The notes below the pieces were generated by a model. It was not told the origin of the DNA and did no database searches. It was given only the letters and a program-made list of their open reading frames with translations. From contig JBFWQM010000091.1 in NCBI GenBank assembly GCA_050249455.1, positions 1-18,342 of the forward strand: 18,342 nucleotides of DNA, read 5' to 3'. This stretch comes from JBFWQM01 sp050249455 (GTDB lineage: Bacteria > Pseudomonadota > Alphaproteobacteria > MPNO01 > VGEU01). The translations under genes and the position numbers were made by a program. This document shows, in pieces, positions 7,507 through 15,225 of the stretch (the stretch's first letter is position 1; each line of letters opens with the position of its first letter).

Positions 7507-7520
7507 TTCGTCGAACACCA

Positions 7521-7556
7521 ATTGACAGGGTGGCCAATGTTTGTCTGACTGTCAAT
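7521..7556. promoter_or_regulatory. Divergent promoter/operator region with 8-bp inverted repeat
   Basis: ATTGACAG (7521-7528) and CTGTCAAT (7549-7556) form a perfect inverted repeat with a 20-nt spacer. Each arm contains TTGACA, the ideal -35 hexamer, pointing inward on opposite strands, but no good -10 lies at the right distance. Inside it, TTGTCTGACTG (7541-7551) is a near match to the operator pattern, one base off at the end, and starts 46 bp from the 7494-7506 site. A possible -10 for the TRAP operon is GATAAT at 7579-7584, with only a poor -35. The whole gap 7471-7627 has no gene. Confidence 0.45.
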
Positions 7557-7627
7557 CGGTCGCCGCGACGAAATCGACGATAATCCCCCATGGTCGGCAA
7601 CACACCCATTCTCCTTTCGTCGTTGCC

Positions 7628-8155
7628 ATGAGCGCCCCCGACGGTTCGGCCGCGGAGCGACGGCCCGGCGGCGTGCTGGGCCGCGTCGTCGGCACCTCGC
7701 GCGGTCTGGTGTTCGTGTCAGCCGTGCTGGTCACGCTGATGATGGTGCACATCAGCGCCGACGTCGCCGGCAAGTACTTCTTCAATGCCCCCATCCACGG
7801 CACGCTGGAGATCGTCGCGCTGTACTACATGGTGGCGGTGGTCTACCTGCCGCTGGCCTGGGGCAGCCACGACGGCGACCAGATCAAGGTGGAGCTGTTC
7901 ACCCGCCGACTGCCCGCCGGCTACCTGCGGCGTCACGACGGCGTGGTCGACCTGGTGTTCGCGGCGTTCCTGGCGCTGATCACCTGGCAGGGGGTGGTCG
8001 ATGCGCTCGCCAAGATGGCGATGAACGAATCGCGGGAGACGGCGATCGACCTCCTGATCGTGTGGCCCAGCCGATGGCTGGTGCCGATCGGGTTCGCGAT
8101 CACCACCGCCTATCACCTGCTGCGCGGCGTGATGCGCCTGGCCGGCCGCGTATGA
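7628..8155 (+). CDS. TRAP transporter small membrane subunit (DctQ-type)
   Basis: A 175-residue membrane protein with four predicted helices: about LVFVSAVLVTLMMVHISADV, GTLEIVALYYMVAVVYLPLAW, VDLVFAAFLALITWQGV and WLVPIGFAITTAYHLL. The GTLEI segment after the first helix and the loop with GDQIKVELF are typical of DctQ subunits of tripartite ATP-independent periplasmic transporters. With DctM it forms the permease for binding-protein-delivered solutes, driven by the sodium or proton gradient. The start is ATG 7628. An in-frame start at 7541 lies in the operator region and adds a non-membrane tail with no family likeness. It overlaps the next gene by 4 nt (ATGA). Confidence 0.88.
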   Translation: MSAPDGSAAERRPGGVLGRVVGTSRGLVFVSAVLVTLMMVHISADVAGKYFFNAPIHGTLEIVALYYMVAVVYLPLAWGSHDGDQIKVELFTRRLPAGYLRRHDGVVDLVFAAFLALITWQGVVDALAKMAMNESRETAIDLLIVWPSRWLVPIGFAITTAYHLLRGVMRLAGRV

Positions 8156-9459
8156 CGCCGGTCGAATGCGGCATCGCCGGCCTTGTCGCCGTGTGCGTGC
8201 TGCTGGCGTTGCGGCTGCCGATCGGGCTCGCCCTGGGCGGCGTCGCGTTCGTCGGCATCTGGTACCTGCGCGACGTCGGCGTGGCGCTCGCCATGCTGCG
8301 CATCGTGCCGTTCGACTACGCCGCGCGGTGGGAATTCGCGGCGCTGCCGATGTTCCTGCTGATGGGCGCCTTCGCGCACCACTCGGGCATCAGCACCGCG
8401 ATATTCCGCGCCGCGCGGATATGGCTCGGCGCGCTGCCGGGCGGGCTCGCGGTGGCGAGCAACTTCGGCTGCGCCGGCTTCGCCGCCGCGTCGGGGTCCA
8501 GCCTGGTCACCGCCGCGGTGATGGGCCGCATCACCATCCCGGAAATGATCGCGGCGCGCTACGACAAGGGGCTTGCCGCAGGGACGCTGGCGGCGGCCGG
8601 CACGCTGGGCTCGATGATCCCGCCCAGCCTCCTGATGGTGCTGTTCGGCGTCTTCACCGAGACCTCGATCAACAAGCTGCTCGTCGCCGGCTTCCTGCCC
8701 GGCATCCTGACCGCCGTGGCCTATGCGGCGATGATCATGATCCGATGCAAGCTCAAGCCGGAGCTCGCGCCGCCGCTGCCGGAGCGCATCGACTGGGCGC
8801 TGCGGATGCGGGTCCTGGGCGACGTCTGGCCGCTGGTGGCGCTGATCCTGGGCATCATGGGCGGCCTCTACGGCGGCATCTTCACGGCGACGGAGGCGGC
8901 GGCGGTCGGCGCACTGCTCGCCTTCGCCATCGTCATCGTGCAGGGACGGATGACGATGAAGGTGTTCATCGATTCGACGTTCGAGGCGGCCGCCGCCATG
9001 GGCCGTATCTTCTTCATGGTGATCGGCGCCGTCCTGCTGACCAAGTTCCTGGCGATGACCGGCCTGCCCAGCGTGTTCGCGCGGGCGATGGGGCCGTGGG
9101 CGGCCGATCCGCTGATGGTCGTGCTCGGCACGCTCGCGATCTACCTGATCCTCGGCATGTTCCTCGACCCGATCGGCATCATGCTGCTGACCCTGCCGTT
9201 TCTGCTCCCGATGTTCAAGGCGACCCACATCGACATGATCTGGATGGGCGTGCTGATCATCAAGTTCCTGGAGATCGGCCTGATCACGCCGCCGGTCGGC
9301 ATGAACGTGTTCGTGATCAAGAGCGTCGTCGGCGACACCGTAGAGTTGACAACGATCTTCCGCGGCATCTGCTGGTTCCTGGTGTGCGAGGTTTTCGTGG
9401 TCGCGCTGCTGATCTTCTTTCCCGAAATATCGACCGGCATTCCGAGCCTGATGGAATGA
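8152..9459 (+). CDS. TRAP transporter large membrane subunit (DctM-type)
   Basis: A 435-residue, strongly hydrophobic protein with about 12 transmembrane segments, the normal DctM length. Family signatures are the opening segment RLPIGLALGGVAFVG, FAAASGSSLVTAAVMG, then GTLAAAGTLGSMIPPS, the central LYGGIFTATEAAAVGA and the late EIGLITPPVGMNVFVI. It carries out the transport step across the inner membrane. The start ATG 8152 overlaps the DctQ stop by 4 nt, so the two are translationally coupled. A start at 8062 in the same frame would overlap the DctQ gene by more than 90 nt and is rejected. Confidence 0.95.
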   Translation: MTPVECGIAGLVAVCVLLALRLPIGLALGGVAFVGIWYLRDVGVALAMLRIVPFDYAARWEFAALPMFLLMGAFAHHSGISTAIFRAARIWLGALPGGLAVASNFGCAGFAAASGSSLVTAAVMGRITIPEMIAARYDKGLAAGTLAAAGTLGSMIPPSLLMVLFGVFTETSINKLLVAGFLPGILTAVAYAAMIMIRCKLKPELAPPLPERIDWALRMRVLGDVWPLVALILGIMGGLYGGIFTATEAAAVGALLAFAIVIVQGRMTMKVFIDSTFEAAAAMGRIFFMVIGAVLLTKFLAMTGLPSVFARAMGPWAADPLMVVLGTLAIYLILGMFLDPIGIMLLTLPFLLPMFKATHIDMIWMGVLIIKFLEIGLITPPVGMNVFVIKSVVGDTVELTTIFRGICWFLVCEVFVVALLIFFPEISTGIPSLME

Positions 9460-9499
9460 CCGCCGGCGCGGTCGGCCGGCGCAACAGGAGGACGACGAC

Positions 9500-10621
9500 A
9501 TGAAACGCACGATTTCGACCCTCGCGGGCGCGGCGCTGGCGCTCGGCGCGTGGAGCACGGCGGGCATCGCCAAGGACCTGGTGTTCGCCAGTCCCTTCCC
9601 GCCGGTCCATGCCCTGAACCGCTTCGCGATCGAGCCGACGATCAAGGCGATCAACGCGGAATCGGGCGGCAAGCTGACCTTCAAGTTCGTCCCCGGCGGG
9701 CAGCTGTTCGGCCTGCAGGAGAGCCTGCCCAGCCTCGGCAGCCGCGTCGCCGACGCCAGCGTCTTCCTGTCGATGATGTTCCCCGGGCAGCTCAAGTCGC
9801 ATCTGATCACCACCGACATGTTCCTGGTGCACGACGACCCGCTGGTGGTCTCCGCCGCGGCGACCGAGACGATCATGAAGGACTGCCCCGACTGCTTCGA
9901 GGAGTTCAAGAAGTCGAGCACGATCTTCCTCGCCGGCTACTCGACGACCAACTACCAGCTGATGTGCAAGAACGACCTGAAGACGCTGGCCGACTTCAAG
10001 GGCAAGAAGATCAAGGTGTCGTCGGTGTGGGGCACGCTGGTGACCGCGATGGGCGCGGTGCCGGTCAACATCCCCGCCGCCGAAACCGTTGAGGCGCTGC
10101 AGCGCGGCCTGGTCGACTGCCAGATGAGCCCACCGGAATGGCTGGTCTCCTATCCCGGCATGGACGAGGCGGTGAGCTACATCGTCGACTACGGCTTCGG
10201 CATCGGCAGCGGCGTCACGCTATTCGTAATGAACCTGGACTCGTGGAAGTCGCTGGGCAAGGACGAGAAGACCCTGGTGCTGAAGCACATGCCGATGGCG
10301 TCCGCCGGCATCATGGTGACCGGCTACGACGCCTATCACGCGCGCGCCAAGGAGGCGGTCGAGAAGCGCAAGATCCAGATCACCAAGGCCGGCGCGGATT
10401 TCCAGGCGATGATGACGGAGTTCCGCAAGACCTCCGTCGCCAACGCCGTCGAGCGGGCCAAGAAGCGCGGCGTCGCCGACCCGCAGAAGATCGCCGACAC
10501 GTACATCGCGAACGTCGCGAAGTGGGAGAAGCTGCTGGCCAACACGCCGCGCACCGCCGACGGCTACAGCAAGGCGCTGTGGGACAACCTCTACAGCAAG
10601 TTCGATCCCGAGAAGCTGTAG
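9500..10621 (+). CDS. TRAP transporter periplasmic solute-binding protein (DctP-type)
   Basis: A 373-residue secreted protein. A Sec signal peptide is visible at 1-24 (basic MKRT, hydrophobic core, cleavage near AGIAK), followed by the DctP fold. AGGAGG lies 8 nt before the ATG, and the gene begins 40 nt after DctM, as usual when binding protein is made in excess. The segment that in most family members reads GxKIRV, where the Arg holds a substrate carboxylate, reads GKKIKV here, with Lys172 in the Arg position. Two Cys (129, 132) in KDCPDCF, with a third at 156 and a fourth in VDCQMSPPEW, could form disulfides. The ligand is likely the aromatic substrate of the divergent operon, inferred from position only. 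Confidence 0.92.
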   Translation: MKRTISTLAGAALALGAWSTAGIAKDLVFASPFPPVHALNRFAIEPTIKAINAESGGKLTFKFVPGGQLFGLQESLPSLGSRVADASVFLSMMFPGQLKSHLITTDMFLVHDDPLVVSAAATETIMKDCPDCFEEFKKSSTIFLAGYSTTNYQLMCKNDLKTLADFKGKKIKVSSVWGTLVTAMGAVPVNIPAAETVEALQRGLVDCQMSPPEWLVSYPGMDEAVSYIVDYGFGIGSGVTLFVMNLDSWKSLGKDEKTLVLKHMPMASAGIMVTGYDAYHARAKEAVEKRKIQITKAGADFQAMMTEFRKTSVANAVERAKKRGVADPQKIADTYIANVAKWEKLLANTPRTADGYSKALWDNLYSKFDPEKL

Positions 10622-10644
10622 GTCAGGTCAGTGCGGCTTGTTGC

Positions 10645-10669
10645 GTAGGGGCGGGTTTCAAACCCGCCC
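10645..10669 (+). repeat. 25-bp REP-like palindromic repeat, copy 1
   Basis: The unit starts GTAG and continues into a perfect 10-1-10 palindrome (arms GGGCGGGTTT and AAACCCGCCC, 10649-10669). An inverted second copy follows at 10706-10730. The pair sits between the convergent ends of the binding-protein and gntR genes, the usual place for dispersed REP/BIME elements. Confidence 0.8.
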
Positions 10670-10673
10670 TTTT
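10649..10673 (+). terminator. Intrinsic terminator formed by repeat copy 1, for the TRAP operon
   Basis: The 10-bp GC-rich stem of repeat copy 1 is followed directly by TTTT (10670-10673), 28 nt after the binding-protein stop. Stem plus short T-run fits rho-independent termination on the plus strand. The T-run is short. Confidence 0.5.
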
Positions 10674-10705
10674 CGTCCGAGCGCCGGTGCTGGCCGATGG
10701 GCCGC

Positions 10706-10730
10706 GGGCGGGTTTGAAACCCGCCCCTAC
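10706..10730 (-). repeat. 25-bp REP-like palindromic repeat, copy 2 (inverted)
   Basis: This is the exact reverse complement of copy 1, including the outer CTAC end, 36 bp from it and 11 bp from the gntR stop. Together the two copies could fold into one large hairpin or two small ones. The rest of 10622-10741 holds no gene. Confidence 0.8.
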
Positions 10731-10741
10731 AGGCCGCCGCC

Positions 10742-11440
10742 CTACGGGCTGAATTCCCAATCCGGCAATGCCTGCAGGAGCGCGTTGGCGAACTCGCCGT
10801 GGGTGCGCGCCAAGGTTTCGGCGCTCTTGGCGTCGCCTTCGAGGATCGCGGCGCCGATCGCCTGATGGTCGGCGGTGGAGCGCGCCAGGTTGGCGGCGTC
10901 CAGCAGCAGCCGGAACCGGATGCGGTAGCCGGGAAGCTGCATCTGTCCGACCACCTTGGGCAGCCGTCCGTTGCCCGACATCTCGCGGATCAGGTCGTGG
11001 AAGCGCGCGTTCTCGCGCATGTGCAGCTCGCTGTTGGCCAGCACCTCCGGCCCGTCCCAGACCTTCAGCGCGTCCTCCAGGCGGGCGCGGTTGCCCGGTT
11101 CGTCGATCCGCTCGGCGGCCAGCCGCGCCGCCAGGCCATCCAGCCACGCCCGCACCTCGAACAGGTCGGCGACCGCCTTGCGGCTCAGCCGGGCGACGCT
11201 GGAGCCGCGGCCGTTGACCGATTCGACCACGCCCTCGGCCTCGAGCTGCGCCAGCGCCGCGCGCACTGTGCCGCGACTGACGCCGTACTCGGCGGTGATC
11301 TCGGCCTCGATCAGGCGCTGGCCGGGTGCGTAGCGGCCCTCGAACACGCCGGCGCGCAGCGCGTGCGCCACTACGTCGACCACGGAGCGCGCGCCGCTGC
11401 CGGCATCCGCCGCGGGAGATCGGTTTTCTTTTCCGCTCAT
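10742..11440 (-). CDS. GntR-family transcriptional regulator, FCD subfamily
   Basis: A 232-residue protein. The N-terminal winged helix-turn-helix covers about 18-85, with the signature LIEAEITAEYGVSRGTVR and LAQLEAEGVVE. The C-terminal all-helical FCD effector domain covers about 88-225, with the likely metal/ligand histidines in ENARFHDLI, ADHQAIGAAI and RTHGEFA. Members usually repress a neighbouring catabolic or transport operon until a carboxylate ligand binds. Its likely target is the palindrome at 7494-7506. Start ATG 11440 is chosen from the protein start before the DNA-binding domain; the ribosome site is weak. A far longer open frame reaching 13021 is a GC artefact that covers two plus-strand genes. 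Confidence 0.9.
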   Translation of the reverse strand: MSGKENRSPAADAGSGARSVVDVVAHALRAGVFEGRYAPGQRLIEAEITAEYGVSRGTVRAALAQLEAEGVVESVNGRGSSVARLSRKAVADLFEVRAWLDGLAARLAAERIDEPGNRARLEDALKVWDGPEVLANSELHMRENARFHDLIREMSGNGRLPKVVGQMQLPGYRIRFRLLLDAANLARSTADHQAIGAAILEGDAKSAETLARTHGEFANALLQALPDWEFSP

Positions 11441-11513
11441 CTCATCGTTCCATCCGCGCCGGCGAGAGCCGTCCGGCCACGGTGCGCAAGGCACGCCTCC
11501 TGTCCAGCAGCAC

Positions 11514-11542
11514 AATATATGGCCGGCAGGGCCGAATTGCAG
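11514..11542 (-). promoter_or_regulatory. Possible gntR promoter
   Basis: An AT patch unusual for this DNA reads TATATT on the minus strand (11514-11519), a five-of-six match to a -10 box, about 74 nt before the gntR ATG. The -35 side (around 11537-11542, CTGCAA) is poor. The intergenic stretch 11441-11671 otherwise shows no gene and no copy of the TNGTNNNACNA operator. Confidence 0.3.
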
Positions 11543-11671
11543 CGTGCGTTTGGTCGCGGCGTCGAATGACGGCCGTTGCCGCCGCGCCCCGGCTGGGCGA
11601 TCATGCCGCCGCGGGCGGGAACCTTGGGGTGAACTACAACGCCGCCCGCGCCATTCCGGGAACGCAGCGTC

Positions 11672-12745
11672 ATGGCCAGGCCGAAGATCCTGAACTTCGC
11701 GGTATTCGACACCTCTGCCGAGTCCAATCGGAAGCTGGAGGCGGCGGGCTATGAGGTGGTGGTCGGCAACGACGCCTGGATGATCCCCGGCACCAGCCGC
11801 GAGGACGAGGTGCGCGAGGTCGCGCGCGACGCGGTGGCGCTGATCGGCACCTCGATGCGGTCCAACCCGATCTCGAAGTCGATCATGGAGGCCGCGCAGC
11901 GGCTGCGCATCGTCGCCAAGTACACCGTCGGCGTGGACGACGTGGACGTCGATGCGGCGACCGACCTCGGCATCATGGTCACCCACGGCCCGACCGAGGC
12001 GAACTGCTTCGGCGTCGCCGAATACACGATGGCGATGATGCTGTCGCTCCTGAAGAAGCTGGGCGAGCGCGACGCCGCGGTGCGCCGCGGCGAATGGCGC
12101 ACCCCGGCGCTGATGTCGACCTTCCTGGGCCGGCGCGAGTCCGACGGCCACAAGGGCATCACGGTCGGCATCATCGGGCTGGGCCGCATCGGCGCGCGGG
12201 TGGCGGAGCTCCTGGCGCCGTGGCGGCTGCGGGTGATCGCGTCCGATCCCTACATCCCCGACGAGCGCTTCGTCCGTTACGGGGTGGAGAAGGTGGACCT
12301 GCCGACCCTGCTGCGCGAATCCGACGTGGTCACCGTCCACTGCAACCTGACCAAGGAAACCAACCGCTTCATCGGCCCGGCGCAGTTCGCGCAGATGAAG
12401 CCGAACGCGATCTTCATCAACAACGCGCGCGGTAAGATCATCGACGAGGCGGCGCTGGCCGACGCCCTGAAGTCGAACAAGATCGGCGGCGCCGGCGTCG
12501 ATGCGTTCTCCGAAGAGCCGCTGGGCAAGGACAATCCGCTGCGCGGCGTCGGCGACAGGATCATCCTGTCGCCGCACGCCTCGTCCTACACGTTCGGCGG
12601 CAGCCTGGGGCCGGGGGTCGAATGGGCGACCCGGTCGGTGCTCGCCGCGCTCGACGGCGAAGTGCCGGACAACGTCTACAACACCGAGGTCATCCCGCGC
12701 TGGAAGGAACGCTTCGGCGGCGTCAAGGTCCTGGCGGGGCGCTGA
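11672..12745 (+). CDS. D-2-hydroxyacid dehydrogenase family (SerA/phosphoglycerate dehydrogenase-like)
   Basis: A 357-residue NAD-dependent oxidoreductase. The Rossmann motif GLGRIG is at 169-174, with acidic Asp192 after the second strand, favouring NAD over NADP. The catalytic set is present: Arg253 (NNARG), Glu282 (SEEPL) and His302 (SPHAS). There is no C-terminal ACT domain, so it is not a regulated biosynthetic SerA. A short insert (about 150-161, FLGRRESDGHK) precedes the Rossmann fold. It is the first gene of the plus-strand cluster, 31 nt before the hydrolase gene. In a catabolic setting it would interconvert a 2-hydroxyacid and a 2-oxoacid. Its substrate is unknown. Start ATG 11672 has only a weak ribosome site. 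Confidence 0.88.
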   Translation: MARPKILNFAVFDTSAESNRKLEAAGYEVVVGNDAWMIPGTSREDEVREVARDAVALIGTSMRSNPISKSIMEAAQRLRIVAKYTVGVDDVDVDAATDLGIMVTHGPTEANCFGVAEYTMAMMLSLLKKLGERDAAVRRGEWRTPALMSTFLGRRESDGHKGITVGIIGLGRIGARVAELLAPWRLRVIASDPYIPDERFVRYGVEKVDLPTLLRESDVVTVHCNLTKETNRFIGPAQFAQMKPNAIFINNARGKIIDEAALADALKSNKIGGAGVDAFSEEPLGKDNPLRGVGDRIILSPHASSYTFGGSLGPGVEWATRSVLAALDGEVPDNVYNTEVIPRWKERFGGVKVLAGR

Positions 12746-12776
12746 CCCTCGGCCAACAAGGAACAGGGAGGACGAG

Positions 12777-13874
12777 ATGGCGACCCAGGTGAGGACGGAG
12801 ACCGGGCCGGACGCGATGGTGGCGGCGGCGCGCGCCAACTGGGCGGCGCGCTTCGTTTCCGGCGGCGTGCCTGTGTCGGACTTCTTCGAGGTGGCGTATT
12901 CGATCGACCGCTGGGACGACTGGTGCCGCGCCTGGTCGGAACGCGCCGCCGTGCACGAGGGCCTGGGGCGCGAAGCGCTGGCCGGCGGGCGTAAGCTCAG
13001 CGCCGGGCAGCATCTGGCCACCGCGGCGGCGTGCTACCACTTCGCCAAGTTCATGTTCGTCCAGGACGTGGCCCAGATGCGCGCCGCGCACAGGAAGGCG
13101 GTGGAGTGCCGCACCCTGGCGCTGCCACACCTCGTCCCGCCGGGCGAGCGGGTCGAGATCCCGTACGAGGGCAAGGCGCTGGCCGGCAACCTGCGCAAGC
13201 CCGCCGGCGCCGCGCGGCCGCCGGTGGTGGTCATCATCTCCGGCATGGACTCGTGCAAGGAGGAGCAGCACGGCCTTGAGCAATCGTTCCTGGAGCGCGG
13301 CATGGCGACCTTCGCCTTCGACGGCCCCGGCCAGGGCGAGGCGGAATACGACTTCCCGATCCGCCACGACTACGAGGTGCCCGCGGGCAAGGTGTTCGAC
13401 TGGGTGCAGTCGCGGCCCGACCTCGACGGCGGCAACATCGGCATCTGGGGCGGCAGCATGGGCGGCTACTACGCGCCGCGGACGGCCGCCTACGACAAGC
13501 GGGTGAAGGCCTGCATCGCCAATGGCGGCGCCTTCAACGTGCTCGACAACTTCGACCAGCGCCCGCAGTCGCTGAAGGAGGTCTATCGCGTGCGCACCCA
13601 CTCGAAGTCGGTGGAGGAGGCGCGCGAGAAGACCCGTGCCTACACGCTGGAGGGCGTGGCGGCGAAGATCACCTGCCCGATCATGATCATCGGCGCGATG
13701 GACGACCGCATCACCCGCTGGCAGGACGCCGAGCGCCTGTCGCGCGAGGTGGCGGGCCCCGCCACGCTGCTGCTGATCGAAGGCGCCAACCACGTCGCCA
13801 GCAACCGCCCGTACCGGCACCGCCAGCAAGGCGCGGACTGGATGGCGGAGAAGCTCGGCCTGCCGCCGCGCTGA
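12777..13874 (+). CDS. DUF1100-type alpha/beta hydrolase resembling 2,6-dihydropseudooxynicotine hydrolase
   Basis: A 365-residue protein. An N-terminal helical region (about 1-120) precedes the hydrolase fold, as in 2,6-dihydropseudooxynicotine hydrolase, a C-C bond hydrolase of nicotine breakdown, and in related esterase-like proteins. The nucleophile is Ser227 (GGSMGG), the acid Asp309 or Asp310 (GAMDDR) and the base His339 (EGANHV). FAFDGPGQGEAE (179-190) is a strong family segment. The start ATG 12777 has AGGGAGG 6 nt upstream. It lies between the dehydrogenase and the MFS gene. Family membership is fairly clear; C-C versus ester cleavage cannot be decided. The similarity to the nicotine enzyme is from memory of the family. 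Confidence 0.85.
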   Translation: MATQVRTETGPDAMVAAARANWAARFVSGGVPVSDFFEVAYSIDRWDDWCRAWSERAAVHEGLGREALAGGRKLSAGQHLATAAACYHFAKFMFVQDVAQMRAAHRKAVECRTLALPHLVPPGERVEIPYEGKALAGNLRKPAGAARPPVVVIISGMDSCKEEQHGLEQSFLERGMATFAFDGPGQGEAEYDFPIRHDYEVPAGKVFDWVQSRPDLDGGNIGIWGGSMGGYYAPRTAAYDKRVKACIANGGAFNVLDNFDQRPQSLKEVYRVRTHSKSVEEAREKTRAYTLEGVAAKITCPIMIIGAMDDRITRWQDAERLSREVAGPATLLLIEGANHVASNRPYRHRQQGADWMAEKLGLPPR

Positions 13875-13892
13875 AGGTCGCCGCCGCCCGCC

Positions 13893-15155
13893 ATGTCCCC
13901 GCGTATCGACGGCGCCGCCGAACGGGCGGCCGAGCGGCGCCGCTTCGTCATCCTGGCGGCATCGGTCTGGCTGCTGCTGGTCACCGCCGGCGGCATGTAC
14001 CTGATCGTCGTCGCGCTGAAGGAGGTGGCGCAGGAGTTCGGCTGGCCGCGCGCGGTGCCGTCGGCGGCGTTCTCGCTGCAGTTCATCGGGTCGGGCTTCG
14101 GCGGGCTCCTGATGGGCTGGGTGCTCGACCGCTGGGGCTACGGCGTGCCGGCGCTGGTCGGCACGCTGATGATCGCCTTCGGCGCCATGCTGGTCAGCCT
14201 GATCGACTCCGAATGGCAGCTCTACCTGATCTACGGAATCATGTTCGGGCTGGCCGGGCAGGGCAGCCTCGCCGCGCCCGGCATGGCCAACATCGCGCGC
14301 TGGTACACCCGCCGCCGCGGCATGGCGGTGGGCATGGTCGCCTCCGGCCAGGCGCTGGCCGGCATCGTGTGGCCGCCGATCTTCGGCCACCTCATGGAGG
14401 CGGTCGGCTGGCGCGCAATGTTCGTGTGGTACGGCGTGTTCGCGCTGAGCGTGCTGCTGCCGGTGTGCTGGGTGCTGCGCCGCAAGCCGCCGGCGGAATT
14501 CGTCCCGGCACCCTTGACGGCGGACGGCACGGCCGCGCGGCCGGCCCCGCCGCCGCCGCGGGCGGCGATGGCGCCGACCGCGCTCACCGTCGCGCTGTCG
14601 TTCGCCATCTTCGGCTGCTGCGTGGCGATGTCGCTGCCGCTCGGGCACCTGGTCGCCTATGTCACCGACCGCGGCCACGGCATCGCGAGCGCGGTGGAGG
14701 TGCTGGCGGCGGCGCTGCTGGCCGCCTTCCTCAGCCGCGCCGTGGCGGTCGGCATGCTGTCGGACCGCTTCGGCGGCCTGCGCGCGCTGTTCCTGTTCAG
14801 CGTCCTGCAGGCGGCGTCGCTTTTCACCCTGACCTTCATGCACGACCTGGTCGCGCTCTATGTCGTGGCGGCGCTGTTCGGGTTCGGCTACGGCGGCATC
14901 TTCCCGGTCTACGCGGTGGCGATCCGCGAGCACATGCCGCTGCCCCAGGTCGGCCGCCGCACCGGCCTCGTCTTCATGTACGGCGCCTTCGCGATGGGCT
15001 TCGGCAGCTGGATGGGCGGCTGGCTGTTCGACGTGACCGGGGCCTACACGCTGCCGTTTTTGATCGGCGTCGCCTTCAACCTCGGCAACCTTGTCATCGT
15101 CTCGCTATTGATCCTGCGCCTCGGGCTGCTGCGTGGGCGGCCGGCGCCCGCCTAG
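13893..15155 (+). CDS. Major facilitator superfamily transporter
   Basis: A 420-residue protein with 12 predicted membrane helices in two halves joined by a cytoplasmic linker of about 30 residues rich in Pro and Ala (about 198-230). The loop between helices 2 and 3 reads GWVLDRWGYG, the MFS signature region. The late segment GFGYGGIFPVYAVAIRE fits the monocarboxylate/oxalate-formate-like branch. It begins 18 nt after the hydrolase gene and probably serves uptake or export of the compound handled by this plus-strand cluster. No substrate can be assigned. Confidence 0.9.
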   Translation: MSPRIDGAAERAAERRRFVILAASVWLLLVTAGGMYLIVVALKEVAQEFGWPRAVPSAAFSLQFIGSGFGGLLMGWVLDRWGYGVPALVGTLMIAFGAMLVSLIDSEWQLYLIYGIMFGLAGQGSLAAPGMANIARWYTRRRGMAVGMVASGQALAGIVWPPIFGHLMEAVGWRAMFVWYGVFALSVLLPVCWVLRRKPPAEFVPAPLTADGTAARPAPPPPRAAMAPTALTVALSFAIFGCCVAMSLPLGHLVAYVTDRGHGIASAVEVLAAALLAAFLSRAVAVGMLSDRFGGLRALFLFSVLQAASLFTLTFMHDLVALYVVAALFGFGYGGIFPVYAVAIREHMPLPQVGRRTGLVFMYGAFAMGFGSWMGGWLFDVTGAYTLPFLIGVAFNLGNLVIVSLLILRLGLLRGRPAPA

Positions 15156-15225
15156 CCTTGCGCCGCCGGTTCCGGCTTGCGATCATGGCCGGGTCGGAAC
15201 CGTCGCCGTGCGGGAGGAGACCGAG

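Noticed and set aside
8113..9921. Minus-strand frame of 602 codons across the TRAP genes
   Set aside because: It is antisense to DctM and DctP, whose motifs are unmistakable, and its composition is His, Arg and Asp repeats.
10645..10730. CRISPR array or transposon ends
   Set aside because: There are only two copies, inverted and not direct, with no regular spacers, cas genes or transposase.
11441..11671. Possible small gene in the gntR-dehydrogenase gap
   Set aside because: Short frames are present but lack ribosome sites and any recognisable protein, and they run into the dehydrogenase gene in another frame.
11441..13021. Upstream extension of the gntR frame
   Set aside because: The extension covers the dehydrogenase gene antisense and has no domain; the HTH domain starts correctly after ATG 11440.
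12723..14933. Long open frame of 736 codons on the minus strand
   Set aside because: It runs antisense to the hydrolase and MFS genes, has low-complexity composition and no domain motif.
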